From 62-47 sp051954235 (GTDB taxonomy: Bacteria > Pseudomonadota > Alphaproteobacteria > Rhizobiales > Xanthobacteraceae): a stretch of 64,000 nt of DNA. Made by a program: the position numbers and the translations under genes. The DNA lies in NCBI GenBank assembly GCA_051954235.1, contig JBQCHY010000073.1, positions 1-64,000 of the forward strand. The letters are read 5' to 3'. Shown here piece by piece: positions 34,798-43,088 of this stretch; within the stretch, counting starts at the first letter, position 1, and every line of letters starts with the position of its first letter. The notes under the pieces are model-generated. The model searched no databases, had not been told where the DNA came from, and saw only the letters and a program-made list of their open reading frames with translations.

Positions 34798-36105
34798 TCA
34801 GCGTTGCAGAACGGCCGACGGCGCAAGGTTCGGCTGGGTAATCGGCTGGCTGCCGGGAATGAGACGCGGGCCGTTTTCAGCACGAGTGGTGCGCGGCGCG
34901 CTATGGGGCCGCGAAGCGACCGGGGCGGGGCGGTGCGACACCGGCATGACGACCGGCGATACGCCGTAGCTCATCGCTACCGCCTTCTCGGGCCTCGCGA
35001 AGATACTCTCTGAAGGTACCGGCAGCGCGAGTTGGTTGTTGTCGGCGTTGAGGGTGGCATGAAACGGCGCCGCGCTTTGCAATGGCTCGACTGTCGCGCG
35101 GGGACGATCCTGCGCGAGCAGCTTGCCGCCGTGGAGATCGGAATCCGACAGCGCCGGCACCGGCAGCGTTTCCGTGCTGACAAACAGGAATTTCGGCACG
35201 CGCGGCCAGTGCGCCATGGCGACACTCGCGGCCGGCGGGTGGATGTACCATTCGCGCGGCTCTGTCGGCGTCTTCGGCCGATCGGGCGTGGCGGGCACGA
35301 CATGGACGATACGGTAGCCGCGCGCCTTCAGCGTTTGCAGGATACGTGGCAGCGCCGCGACGGTGCGCGCCTGGATGTCGTGCAGCAGCAGGATGCCGCG
35401 CCCCTTCGCCTCGATGCGAGAGATGGCACGGCTATAGACCTGATCGGACGAGATATGCAGCCAGTCGTCGGCTGGAAAATCTGCGCTCCAGGACTGGATG
35501 CCTTTCGACACCAGATAGTCCTCCATCACCTGCCCACGGCGCAGCCCCGGCACGCGGAAGAACGGCGCAACGGCGGACGGATCGCCGAGCGCTTCGGCGG
35601 TGTGCTTGATGCCGTCGTCGATCTCCTGCCGGATGCGTTCTGGCGACATCCTTTCGAAATGCAGCGGATGGTTCTCGCTGTGCGTGGCAACGGTATGCCC
35701 CGCCGCGCGGACCCTGCGCACGCCTTCGGGAAATTGATGCGCCATCCGGCCGATGATGAAGAACGTCGCCTTGACGCATTCGGAGGCGAGGATTTGCAGC
35801 ACCTGCGTGCTGTGCGGGGGCAGCGGCCCGTCGTCGAACGTCAGCACCACCTCGTGGTCCTTCAGCGGCAGCGTCTCGCGATACTGCATGGTGCCGATGC
35901 GCGGATGCTCCATCGGATCCACCACCAAGGTGCGCGAGGTGCCGAGCGCGTTCGGATTTCCGGGACAGTCACCGGCAGCATGGGCCGGAACAAAGCCCAT
36001 GCCCGCAAGCAAGCCGAGGCCGAGCACGGCCGCGCGGCAGGCGTGGCTTGCGGTACGGTCACAGGACAGGCTGGGCCTCGCGGCCATGGGGCTGGGCAGC
36101 ATCAA
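34798..36105 (-). CDS. Polysaccharide deacetylase with C-terminal extension
   Basis: A 435-residue exported NodB-domain protein. The signal segment (AAVLGLGLLAGMGFVPAHA) is followed by EVVLTFDDGP, which carries the metal-binding Asp pair. The rest of the metal site is THSENHPLHF (His-x3-His), with FFRVPGLRRG and ILLLHDIQ as the late motifs. The last 150 residues or so are Pro/Ser/Ala-rich and absent from its neighbour. Such enzymes remove acetyl or formyl groups from cell-wall or capsule sugars. It lies 45 bases downstream of its paralogue, in the same orientation. Confidence 0.88.
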   Translation of the reverse strand: MMLPSPMAARPSLSCDRTASHACRAAVLGLGLLAGMGFVPAHAAGDCPGNPNALGTSRTLVVDPMEHPRIGTMQYRETLPLKDHEVVLTFDDGPLPPHSTQVLQILASECVKATFFIIGRMAHQFPEGVRRVRAAGHTVATHSENHPLHFERMSPERIRQEIDDGIKHTAEALGDPSAVAPFFRVPGLRRGQVMEDYLVSKGIQSWSADFPADDWLHISSDQVYSRAISRIEAKGRGILLLHDIQARTVAALPRILQTLKARGYRIVHVVPATPDRPKTPTEPREWYIHPPAASVAMAHWPRVPKFLFVSTETLPVPALSDSDLHGGKLLAQDRPRATVEPLQSAAPFHATLNADNNQLALPVPSESIFARPEKAVAMSYGVSPVVMPVSHRPAPVASRPHSAPRTTRAENGPRLIPGSQPITQPNLAPSAVLQR

Positions 36106-36150
36106 AATCGCTTTCGCACAACAAATTAATTCTGGCCCATGAACAGCGGC

Positions 36151-36990
36151 TTAATTGCCACTCTGTTTGATCGGGGCGCTTGTGGCCGGGTCGGCGGCCG
36201 AGCCCGCGGGGACGATGTGCACCACGCGATATCCATGCTCGCGCAGATAGCGCAGGAAGGCGGGCAACATTGCGGCGGTCTGGGCGCGGGGGTCATGCAG
36301 CAACAGGATACCTTTGCGAATCGTCTCCAGCCGCCCGATGAGGAGCTTGAGTTGCACCTCCGGCGTCATCGGCTCCCAGTCGCTGGCCCAGAAGTCGGCG
36401 CCGAAGACCGCGTAGTGTTTCGACTGGATGTAGTTGAGCAGTTCCGGCGTCGATTCGAAGTACGGAAAGCGGAAGAAAGGCGCGGTTCGGGTTCGGCTGG
36501 GAATGCCTGCGAGCGCAGCGTTGTCCGCCTCGATACCGCGGTCGATTTCCTCCTTGGCGGCGGCAAAGCCGATCCGCGCAAGATAGCGATGCGACCACGT
36601 GTGATGGCCGATCGTATGTCCCTCGGCGGCGACCCGCTTCACCATCGCCGGCATCTCCTGCGCGCCCTTGCCGACCATGAAGAAGGTAGCGTGGACGCAC
36701 TCGTCGCGAAGTGCCTTCAGCACGGCGGACGTGGTCGCGGCCGGTCCGTCGTCGAAGGTGAGCACGACCTCCTTGTCGCTGAGCGGCAGCGTCTCCGGAA
36801 AACTCTTGGTGCCGACGCGCGGATACTGTGCGGGATCGACGGCGAGGACGCGCGAGGTGCCGAGCGTTCCTGGGCGCGGGCAGTCCGCCGCATACGTAGT
36901 CGCGCAGAGTGAGAGCAGGGCAGCAAAGGCCGCGCAGAGCGCCGTCAGCGCCGACTTTGGCGTGGATTGCATGCGTTGCGGGAGGATCAT
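36151..36990 (-). CDS. Polysaccharide deacetylase (paralogue)
   Basis: A 279-residue exported NodB-domain protein. It has EVVLTFDDGPAATTSAVL, GHHTWSHRYLARIG (His-x3-His), FFRFPYFES and ILLLHDPRAQTAAMLPAFL. The mature N-terminus DCPRPGTLGTSRVLAVDP resembles DCPGNPNALGTSRTLVVDP of the next gene, so the pair arose by duplication. This copy lacks the long C-terminal tail. The start is uncertain between 36990 (GGTGG upstream) and 36972. Confidence 0.87.
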   Translation of the reverse strand: MILPQRMQSTPKSALTALCAAFAALLSLCATTYAADCPRPGTLGTSRVLAVDPAQYPRVGTKSFPETLPLSDKEVVLTFDDGPAATTSAVLKALRDECVHATFFMVGKGAQEMPAMVKRVAAEGHTIGHHTWSHRYLARIGFAAAKEEIDRGIEADNAALAGIPSRTRTAPFFRFPYFESTPELLNYIQSKHYAVFGADFWASDWEPMTPEVQLKLLIGRLETIRKGILLLHDPRAQTAAMLPAFLRYLREHGYRVVHIVPAGSAADPATSAPIKQSGN

Positions 36991-37172
36991 TTTCGACCAC
37001 CGGAAGGATGCGGCATCCGCCGCTCGAAGCCCCGAAATGGTCAATAGCGCCTCGGGTTCGGTGTCGGAATAGCCGGCGCGAAAAAAATCGAACGCGTGGC
37101 CGGGAAGTACCGTTCATCGGGCCTTAACGCGCATCGGCGACCATAGCGAACGTGAGATGGGCGAGGTTCGCG

Positions 37173-37502
37173 ATGCAACGGCTGCGGTTGAAGGCGGATG
37201 GACGGATCGTCGAGTTGCGCGACGGCCGCGAAATTCCGCTCGCGCCGGCCGAAATCCCGCTCGCGTCGGCGACGGCTCCCGATGCGTCAAGCGCGGACGC
37301 GGTCCCTGGCGTCCGGGACTTGCGCCGCCGCGCGCAACTGACACAGATCGAGTTTGCGGCGCGGCTCGGCGTGCCGGTCGATACCATCCGCAACTGGGAA
37401 CAGGGCAAACGCCTGCCGCGCGGTCCCGCCCGCGCATTGCTCACGGTGATCGCGCACGCGCCGGAAACCGCGTTCGCCGCGCTGGAAGGCCGTCGCGCCT
37501 GA
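37173..37502 (+). CDS. Helix-turn-helix (XRE/HigA-like) protein
   Basis: A 109-residue protein. The C-terminal half is an XRE-type HTH (DLRRRAQLTQIEFAARLGVP, then TIRNWEQGKRLPRGPARALL) of the kind seen in HigA/NadS antitoxins and orphan regulators. The N-terminal half begins MQRLRLKADGRIVELRDG and is otherwise Ala/Pro-rich. No toxin gene (RelE/HigB type) is adjacent, so it is probably an orphan DNA-binding protein. GAGG at 6-base spacing sets the start. Confidence 0.78.
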   Translation: MQRLRLKADGRIVELRDGREIPLAPAEIPLASATAPDASSADAVPGVRDLRRRAQLTQIEFAARLGVPVDTIRNWEQGKRLPRGPARALLTVIAHAPETAFAALEGRRA

Positions 37503-37573
37503 TGTTGCGAATGACGCGGGAAGCGGCCCGCTGCCGACCGGTCATCGCTTGCGAACCATCGTGATGGCTATCG

Positions 37574-38395
37574 ATGTTCTTTGAAATCTCCAAAGTGCTC
37601 GGATGGCTGATCTACCCGTCGAACTGGGTGGCACTACTGTGCGTCTCGGGCGTGGTGCTCTGGTTGATCGGTTGGCGGCGCTCCGGGCGTGCGCTGGCGG
37701 TCTGCGGAGTGTTGGTGCTGCTGTTGTTCGGATATGCGCCCGCCGGCAATGTGCTGCTGCTGGGATTGTCGGAACGGTTTCAGCCATGGCACGCGGACGG
37801 TCGCGATCCTGATGGCATCATCGTGTTGGGCGGCGCGATGGAAGCCGCTAAGGCCGAGGCTCGCAACGAGATCGAATTGAATTCGGCCGCCGAGCGCGTA
37901 CTCGCCATGCTGCAACTGGCGCGCCGGTTTCCCAAGGCGCGCATCGTCTATAGCGGCGGCAGCGCTGATCTATTTCCGCCTTACGTTGCGGAAGCACCGC
38001 TCGCGGGCCACTTATTGGAGGAGTTCGGGGTCGCCCGCGATCGAATCGTGATCGAGGCTGCCGCGCGCACTACATTCGAGAACGCGATCAAGGTGCGCGA
38101 TCTGGTGCAGCCGCAATCTGGCCAGCATTGGTTGCTGGTCACGTCGGCCTGGCATATGCCGCGATCAATCGGTGTATTCCGTGCCGTAGGCTTCGATGTC
38201 GAGGCTTATCCGGTGGATTGGCGCACGCGCGGATGGCGCGATGCGTTCAAGTTCTTTCCGAGATTGTCGATGGGGTTGGCGCAGTCCGACACCGCGGTGC
38301 ACGAATGGGCCGGTCTGATCGGTTATTGGTGGAGCGGGCGGATCGACGAATTGCTGCCGGGGCCGCGTCCTGCCGTTCCTCGCGATCAATCCTGA
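37574..38395 (+). CDS. YdcF/ElyC (DUF218) family membrane protein
   Basis: A 273-residue protein. Two N-terminal membrane helices lead to a periplasmic DUF218 domain. The domain has DGIIVLGGAMEA, RFPKARIVYSGGSADL, RTTFENAIKVRDLV and WLLVTSAWHMPRSIGVFR. This is the ElyC/SanA/YdcF layout linked to envelope and peptidoglycan precursor homeostasis. It ends by overlapping the convergent DUF3253 gene by 10 bases. Confidence 0.9.
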   Translation: MFFEISKVLGWLIYPSNWVALLCVSGVVLWLIGWRRSGRALAVCGVLVLLLFGYAPAGNVLLLGLSERFQPWHADGRDPDGIIVLGGAMEAAKAEARNEIELNSAAERVLAMLQLARRFPKARIVYSGGSADLFPPYVAEAPLAGHLLEEFGVARDRIVIEAAARTTFENAIKVRDLVQPQSGQHWLLVTSAWHMPRSIGVFRAVGFDVEAYPVDWRTRGWRDAFKFFPRLSMGLAQSDTAVHEWAGLIGYWWSGRIDELLPGPRPAVPRDQS

Positions 38396-38658
38396 CGCGG
38401 CAGGCCGAGCCGATAGACGCCGCGAAAATCGTTCGGATCGGCGATCTTGCCCTTGCGATAGATGATCAGCCGTCCGGCCAGCGCCAAGCTGACGGCGGCG
38501 CGCCGGATGGGTGGCAGCAGCGCGTGCCAATCGCCGTCGCGGGCGACGGCATGAGCGATCTCGGGGGCACTGAGCGTCTTGCCGTTGGCGCGCGTGAGCG
38601 CGTCGATCACGGCTTCTTCCAGCGTCGGTGCGGGCGATGTCGAATCGGGTGAAGACAT
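38386..38658 (-). CDS. DUF3253 winged-helix-like protein
   Basis: A 90-residue protein with LEEAVIDALTRANGKTLSAPEIAHAV, PPIRRAAVSLALAGRLIIYRKG and FRGVYRLGLP. This is the DUF3253 family, predicted to have a winged-helix fold. Family function is unknown. The start could also be an ATG at 38676. The 3' end overlaps ydcF on the other strand. Confidence 0.85.
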   Translation of the reverse strand: MSSPDSTSPAPTLEEAVIDALTRANGKTLSAPEIAHAVARDGDWHALLPPIRRAAVSLALAGRLIIYRKGKIADPNDFRGVYRLGLPRQD

Positions 38659-38736
38659 GCGCTTTGCATTGCGCATTGGCGGCGCGTACGCAAGCCGTGC
38701 TAACACAGCGCGAGTGCCAAGAGGAAAGATCGCGCG

Positions 38737-39393
38737 ATGACGTTGAAGCTGGTGATCGGCAACAAGAACTATTCGTCGTGGTCGATGCGGCCATGGGTGG
38801 CGATGAAAGCCGGCGGCATCGATTTCGAAGAGATTTTCATTCCGCTTTATACGGGAACCGCCGACAAGCAGCGCATCCTCGATGTCAACCCGGCAGGCAA
38901 GGTGCCGGCGCTGATCGACGGCGATGTGACGGTGTGGGATTCGCTCGCGATTGTCGAATATCTTGCCGAGCGTTTTGCCGAGGCGCGGTTATGGCCTGAC
39001 GCACGCGAGGCGCGCGCGCGCGCGCGATCGATCTCGGCCGAGATGCATTCCGGTTTTGCGGCGTTGCGCAACGAATGCGGCATGAACCTGCATCGCCCGG
39101 TGAAGGCCAAGCCGCTCTCGGAGGAGGCACGTGCCGACATCGTGCGCGTGCAGGAGATCTGGACCGACTGTCGCACGCGTTACGGCGCGCAGGGGCCGTA
39201 TCTGTTCGGCGCTTTCAGCGCGGCCGACGCGATGTACGCGCCCGTAGTCCATCGCTTCCGCACTTACGCCATCGACGTCTCGCCGGTAGTGCGGGACTAT
39301 ATGGCGGCGATGACGGCACAGCCGGCGTTTGCCGCATGGACTGCGGCGGGATTGGCCGAGACGATCGTGATCGAGCGGTTCGAAATTGAGTGA
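38737..39393 (+). CDS. Glutathione S-transferase family protein
   Basis: A 218-residue GST. The thioredoxin-fold domain has KLVIGNKNYSSWSMRPWVAM with a candidate catalytic Ser, NPAGKVPALIDGD (cis-Pro loop) and VWDSLAIVEYLAERF (glutathione gamma-glutamyl site). The helical domain includes GPYLFGAFSAADAMYAPVV. The sequence is close to the YfcF/maleylacetoacetate-isomerase-like group of bacterial GSTs. GAGGAAAG precedes the ATG. Substrate unknown. Confidence 0.9.
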   Translation: MTLKLVIGNKNYSSWSMRPWVAMKAGGIDFEEIFIPLYTGTADKQRILDVNPAGKVPALIDGDVTVWDSLAIVEYLAERFAEARLWPDAREARARARSISAEMHSGFAALRNECGMNLHRPVKAKPLSEEARADIVRVQEIWTDCRTRYGAQGPYLFGAFSAADAMYAPVVHRFRTYAIDVSPVVRDYMAAMTAQPAFAAWTAAGLAETIVIERFEIE

Positions 39394-39558
39394 GTTGGAA
39401 CTGAAACTTGATGCGACTATTCGCATGCAAATGAATTTCGGGTTCCACGGGACGATCTTTTCCCTGTTCCGAAATTCGGCTCTATCCGATTGATAATATT
39501 GTAAAAAATAGCTCTTTTTCGAGCGGCTTTCCGGCTGGCAAATTGGGGCCCGGCATGC

Positions 39559-39616
39559 TATAGAACGCCGACCTTCAAGTCGGCCTGAGATCCGGGGACC
39601 AAGGGGATCGGCCGAC
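39559..39616 (+). promoter_or_regulatory. Candidate promoter and structured leader of the 67-residue gene
   Basis: TATAGA at 39559-39564 could be a -10 box, with CTGGCA 18 bases before it. Downstream, GTCGGCC (39579-39585) can pair either with upstream GCCGAC (39567-39572) or with downstream GGCCGAC (39610-39616). The alternative pairings may matter for translation of the gene at 39630, but this is inference. Confidence 0.35.
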
Positions 39617-39629
39617 GTTCTCGTGCGTA

Positions 39630-39833
39630 ATGGAGATGGCGTTGAAGCATAAGTATGCTGTTGGAGAAACTGTGTATTTTACCGCAAGCAACGTGGCGCG
39701 CCCGGCGGCGACCGGCACCTACGAAGTGATCCGTCTGCTGCCGACCGATGGGGACGATTGCCAGTACCGGATCAAGAGTTCGACTGAGGCGTTCGAGCGG
39801 GTCGCCAAGGAGAGCCAACTCGCGATGTCGTGA
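39630..39833 (+). CDS. Small conserved protein, 67 residues
   Basis: A short soluble protein with ALKHKYAVGETVYFTASN, a central YEVIRLLPTDGDDCQYRIKS and a final AFERVAKESQLA. The pattern fits a small SH3-like beta barrel, and close relatives are widespread in Bradyrhizobium-type genomes from memory. The start may be ATG at 39630 or 39636. No function is known. Confidence 0.75.
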   Translation: MEMALKHKYAVGETVYFTASNVARPAATGTYEVIRLLPTDGDDCQYRIKSSTEAFERVAKESQLAMS

Positions 39834-40125
39834 TCCCGTCGTCTCGTGGCGCTTGCGCCGACGGAGGGATATCGCCGGCCGATGCCGGTGTCCGCATCGT
39901 AGCTTCTCGGGTCGGCGCAAGAAGGGCGCCGACCGATCATACGACCCGGCACGGGAAAAGCCGAGGGCAGGCGTGGCTGCGCGTCTTGGCTTGTACAGTT
40001 TTAGCTCGTGCGATTGTGGCCGCGCGATATCGGCGGTTGATGGCAACCGGATTCCGTTGCCGAAAATGATCGCTGAAAATACTCTCTGACATCGTCCTAG
40101 AAACCGTCCTCGGGGAAACGCGCGT

Positions 40126-41145
40126 ATGGACTTGGCCTGGACAAATTCCCTCGATCAACTCTGGCGGTCGCCGACCTTTCCGATGTGGCTGACCTTGGCG
40201 GCGGCCGCGTTCTTCGCCATCGTATTTCTGGTCATTGTGCTGCGGGCCGATCGTTCGGTCGCGAACGGCGCGCTGACGGTGATGACGCTGCTCGCGGTCG
40301 CAGTGGCGGCAGCCGCGACAGTGCGCGGCCTCGGAAACGAGGAGGCGGGGGCGGTTGCTGTACGGGCATCGTCCGGCGGAGCAGGGTCCTTACCCGCGCT
40401 GTCCTGTGTCGACGATCTCGCGGGCGATAGCGTCGAGGCTGCGTGCGAGAAGGTTTTGTTCGGATCGCCGGATCATGTCGCGGCAGCGGTGTCCTACGCC
40501 GCGGCGCGCCTCGACCGGCTGACCGTGCTGGGTGACGCCACCACCGCGACCAGGGCGATGACGCCGGAGTTGCAGGCGCTGCGCCGCGCGGTGGAGCGCG
40601 ATCGCTATGGCCTCGTTGCCCACGTTCTCGTCGCGCGCGACGGCTGCACGGCCGCGATATGCCCCGCCTATCGTTCGTTGACGGACCGGCGCCAGGTCGC
40701 CGCCAATATCGAAGGACGCGTCTATGACGGTCTGGTGACGCGTTACACGCCGACCTGGAGCGGCGTGTCCGCCGCCGCCGAATCCGGTTTGGCCGCGCCC
40801 ACGAGCCCCGCTGCCGCGGCAGCGTTGATTGGCGGGCAGCCCTCGGTCCCGACCGGCAAGCCGACGGACGCGGACTTTCCGTCGTCAGCCTCAATCCCGC
40901 CGGTCAGCATCATGACATCGGAGCCACCGGCCGCGTCACCCGCGCCGAGTGCAGCGGCCACGCCGGCACCCGTTCCGCGCCCGACGGCCGCATCCCATGT
41001 GAATGCGAATGCAAAGGCCAATGCGAAGGCAGCGCCGAAAGCCGCGCCGAAGGCGGCATCGCATCCCTCGACTGCGGCGAAACGTCCGGCCAATCCCGCG
41101 CCGCCGGTGCAATTGGCGCCCCCGCCGTCAAGCGGCGATCGCTGA
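40126..41145 (+). CDS. Two-helix membrane protein with Ala/Pro/Lys-rich tail
   Basis: A 339-residue protein. Two membrane helices lie near residues 20-40 and 48-66. A soluble domain follows, with SCVDDLAGDSVEAACEKVLF, VLVARDGCTAAICPAYRSL and NIEGRVYDGLVTRY (four cysteines). The last 130 residues are low-complexity Ala/Pro/Ser with an ANAKANAKAAPKAAPKAA repeat. No enzyme motif is seen. The stop codon lies in the loop of a perfect 9-bp hairpin (41132-41152). Function unknown. Confidence 0.7.
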   Translation: MDLAWTNSLDQLWRSPTFPMWLTLAAAAFFAIVFLVIVLRADRSVANGALTVMTLLAVAVAAAATVRGLGNEEAGAVAVRASSGGAGSLPALSCVDDLAGDSVEAACEKVLFGSPDHVAAAVSYAAARLDRLTVLGDATTATRAMTPELQALRRAVERDRYGLVAHVLVARDGCTAAICPAYRSLTDRRQVAANIEGRVYDGLVTRYTPTWSGVSAAAESGLAAPTSPAAAAALIGGQPSVPTGKPTDADFPSSASIPPVSIMTSEPPAASPAPSAAATPAPVPRPTAASHVNANAKANAKAAPKAAPKAASHPSTAAKRPANPAPPVQLAPPPSSGDR

Positions 41146-41188
41146 TCGCCGCGGCAAGCATCGCGGTGCGTTTCGGATATCGTTTGTC

Positions 41189-41668
41189 TTAGAACGGGCT
41201 CCAGCCATGGACGCCCGCGACGGCGCCGAGAATGGTGATCACGCTCAGCCCGAGCAGGACCCAATGCACCCGGTGCAAGGCGGCGAACGCTGCGTCCGGC
41301 TGTTCGCGGACCCATCCCGGAAAGAAGCGATGCAGGATGAAGGGCTCGCCGATGAACAGCACGAAAGCGAACATCAGCCACACGATGACCATGGCGTACA
41401 TCCACCAGTAGGTCGTCGCCATCTGAAACCGATCCCAGATGCCGAGGCGGATGATCATGTAGAGGCCGCTCAATCCCACCACCAGCACGGCCGTCCGTGC
41501 GATCCAGATGAATCGATGCTCGATGGCCTGGAAACCTCGCATAAGATCCGGGCCGAGATCGCCCCGCCGCACCGCCGGCAGTACCACCATCGTCGCCATC
41601 GCGACTCCGCCGATCCAGATCACGACGCCGAGGACATGCAAAGCGCGGGCGAGAATGACGTCATTCAT
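41189..41668 (-). CDS. CopD-like four-helix membrane protein
   Basis: A 159-residue integral membrane protein with four or five helices. LARALHVLGVVIWIGGVAMA, RFIWIARTAVLVVGLSGLYM and LHRVHWVLLGLSVI place histidines in helices 1 and 4, as in heme- or copper-binding CopD/DUF2269 proteins. It is head to head with a Crp/Fnr regulator gene, with an FNR-like box between. Heme binding and redox or NO-related function are inferred from this context only. Confidence 0.78.
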   Translation of the reverse strand: MNDVILARALHVLGVVIWIGGVAMATMVVLPAVRRGDLGPDLMRGFQAIEHRFIWIARTAVLVVGLSGLYMIIRLGIWDRFQMATTYWWMYAMVIVWLMFAFVLFIGEPFILHRFFPGWVREQPDAAFAALHRVHWVLLGLSVITILGAVAGVHGWSPF

Positions 41669-41746
41669 GATGCGTGGTTGCCAGGTGGCGGGATAAGCGG
41701 CCGTTAGAGCATGGCAGGAGGTTACGCCGCGTGCGTTTGTCCCAGG

Positions 41747-41760
41747 TTGCGCCAGCACAA
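41747..41760. promoter_or_regulatory. FNR/NNR-type operator between divergent genes
   Basis: TTGCGCCAGCACAA has the TTG-N8-CAA spacing of FNR-family sites. Its left half (TTGCG) matches the form preferred by NNR-type regulators and the right half differs at one base. It lies 40 bases before the Crp/Fnr start and 78 before the membrane protein start. Confidence 0.5.
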
Positions 41761-41800
41761 AGCATTCGGGTTATTTCTCCAAAATGGATAAGATCGCCGA

Positions 41801-42508
41801 ATGAGCATCGTTACGACTGATCCTTGCTACGATCTGACCGGTCTTGAGCTTCTGCACGACTTGTCGCCGGACGCGCTGGAGGAGGCGCGGGCGGCGGCGC
41901 GAATCCGGCAGCTTCCGCGCAATACCCGCGTCTTCAATCAGGGCGACATGGATGTGCGGGCGCATGCGCTGTTGCAGGGCAGCGTGCGTATCAGCCAGTC
42001 CGGCAGCGACGGCGCGCAGGTCGTGGTGCGGTTCATCACCAAGGGCGAGATGTTCGGTACGGTGGCGCTGTTCACCGACCATCGCTATCCGGCCGACGCG
42101 GAGACGTTGTCGGATTGCGTCGAAGTCAGCTGGAGCGAGGCGGCGCTCGCATCGCTGATGAGCCGGCATTCGCCGGTGGCTATCAACTTCATCCGCATCA
42201 TCGGCCGGCGCTTACAGGAAGCGCAGGAGCGGATGCGCGAACTTGCGACCCAGCGCGTCGAGCGACGGATCGCGCATACGCTGTTGCGGTTGTCACGCCG
42301 CGCCGGCCGCGCCACCGCCGAAGGGACGATCATCGAACTGCCGCTGCGGCGCAAGGATATCGCGGATATCTGCGGCACCACGCTGCATTCGGCGAGCCGG
42401 ATTCTGACGCCGTGGGAGAAGGCCGGCTGGCTGAGAACGCGCGAGCAGCATCTGACCATTCGCGAGATCGCCAAGATCCGGCGCGTCGCGGAGATGGCCG
42501 GCGACTGA
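41801..42508 (+). CDS. Crp/Fnr family transcriptional regulator
   Basis: A 235-residue regulator. The cyclic-nucleotide-type beta barrel spans about residues 20-115, the dimer helix ends near 150 and a winged HTH reads LRRKDIADICGTTLHSASRILTPWEKAG. The FNR iron-sulphur cysteine cluster is absent, placing it with DNR/NNR or other effector-binding subgroups. It probably controls itself and the divergent CopD-like gene through the box at 41747. The signal is unknown. Confidence 0.9.
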   Translation: MSIVTTDPCYDLTGLELLHDLSPDALEEARAAARIRQLPRNTRVFNQGDMDVRAHALLQGSVRISQSGSDGAQVVVRFITKGEMFGTVALFTDHRYPADAETLSDCVEVSWSEAALASLMSRHSPVAINFIRIIGRRLQEAQERMRELATQRVERRIAHTLLRLSRRAGRATAEGTIIELPLRRKDIADICGTTLHSASRILTPWEKAGWLRTREQHLTIREIAKIRRVAEMAGD

Positions 42509-42641
42509 GGGCATACCACGCGGTTCCTCGCGCCATACGGTGGACAGCAGCGTCGCGATGCGGCGCCCGGCGTTGAACGGGCTTGCGCTTTTATCTAAGA
42601 GATATTCCGTCGCCGCAGCACCAAAGCCAGCCAGAACCCTT

Positions 42642-43079
42642 ATGCCGCTTCACCTCATCAAACTTGCTGTCGGCTGTGAGTCCGTGAAGGACCTCAAAGC
42701 GCGCGTGGCCGAGCGCGCGCAGCAGGCGAAGAAGCTGAAACAGACGCCGCGCCATCTGCACATCACGCGGATGACGCCGAAGCGCGACGCGGAACTGCTC
42801 GACGGTGGATCGCTCTACTGGGTCATTCGTGGCGAGATCGCCGCGCGCGAGAAGCTGATCGGCATCGAGCCGTTTCGCGACAAGGACGGCATCGGCCGCT
42901 GCCGGCTGGTGATGCAGCCCAAGGTCGTCGCCGTGGTGCCGCGCCCGATGCGCGCGTTCCAGGGCTGGCGTTATCTGCCGGCGAACGACGCGCCGCCTGA
43001 TCTCACCCGCGCGGGAACGGGACTCGTCGAGATGCCGGAAGAATTGCGCCGCGAGCTGCGCGAACTTGGGCTGCTCTGA
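42642..43079 (+). CDS. DUF1489 family protein
   Basis: A 145-residue soluble protein with HLIKLAVGCESVKDL, RHLHITRMTPKRDAELLDGGS, LYWVIRGEIAARE and FQGWRYLPANDAPPDL. These are conserved across alphaproteobacterial DUF1489 proteins. The ATG at 42642 fits the family start; an upstream in-frame extension does not. It ends 9 bases before the convergent panC. Function is unknown. Confidence 0.88.
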   Translation: MPLHLIKLAVGCESVKDLKARVAERAQQAKKLKQTPRHLHITRMTPKRDAELLDGGSLYWVIRGEIAAREKLIGIEPFRDKDGIGRCRLVMQPKVVAVVPRPMRAFQGWRYLPANDAPPDLTRAGTGLVEMPEELRRELRELGLL

Positions 43080-43088
43080 AGGTCTCGA

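Noticed and set aside
35032..36129. A 365-codon plus-strand frame opposite a deacetylase
   Set aside because: Antisense shadow; the minus-strand frame carries intact catalytic motifs.
37173..37502. Toxin-antitoxin system around the HigA-like HTH protein
   Set aside because: No toxin-sized gene with RelE/HigB features lies on either side.
41132..41152. Perfect 9-bp hairpin at the end of the gene at 40126
   Set aside because: There is no T-run on either strand, so it was not listed as a terminator.
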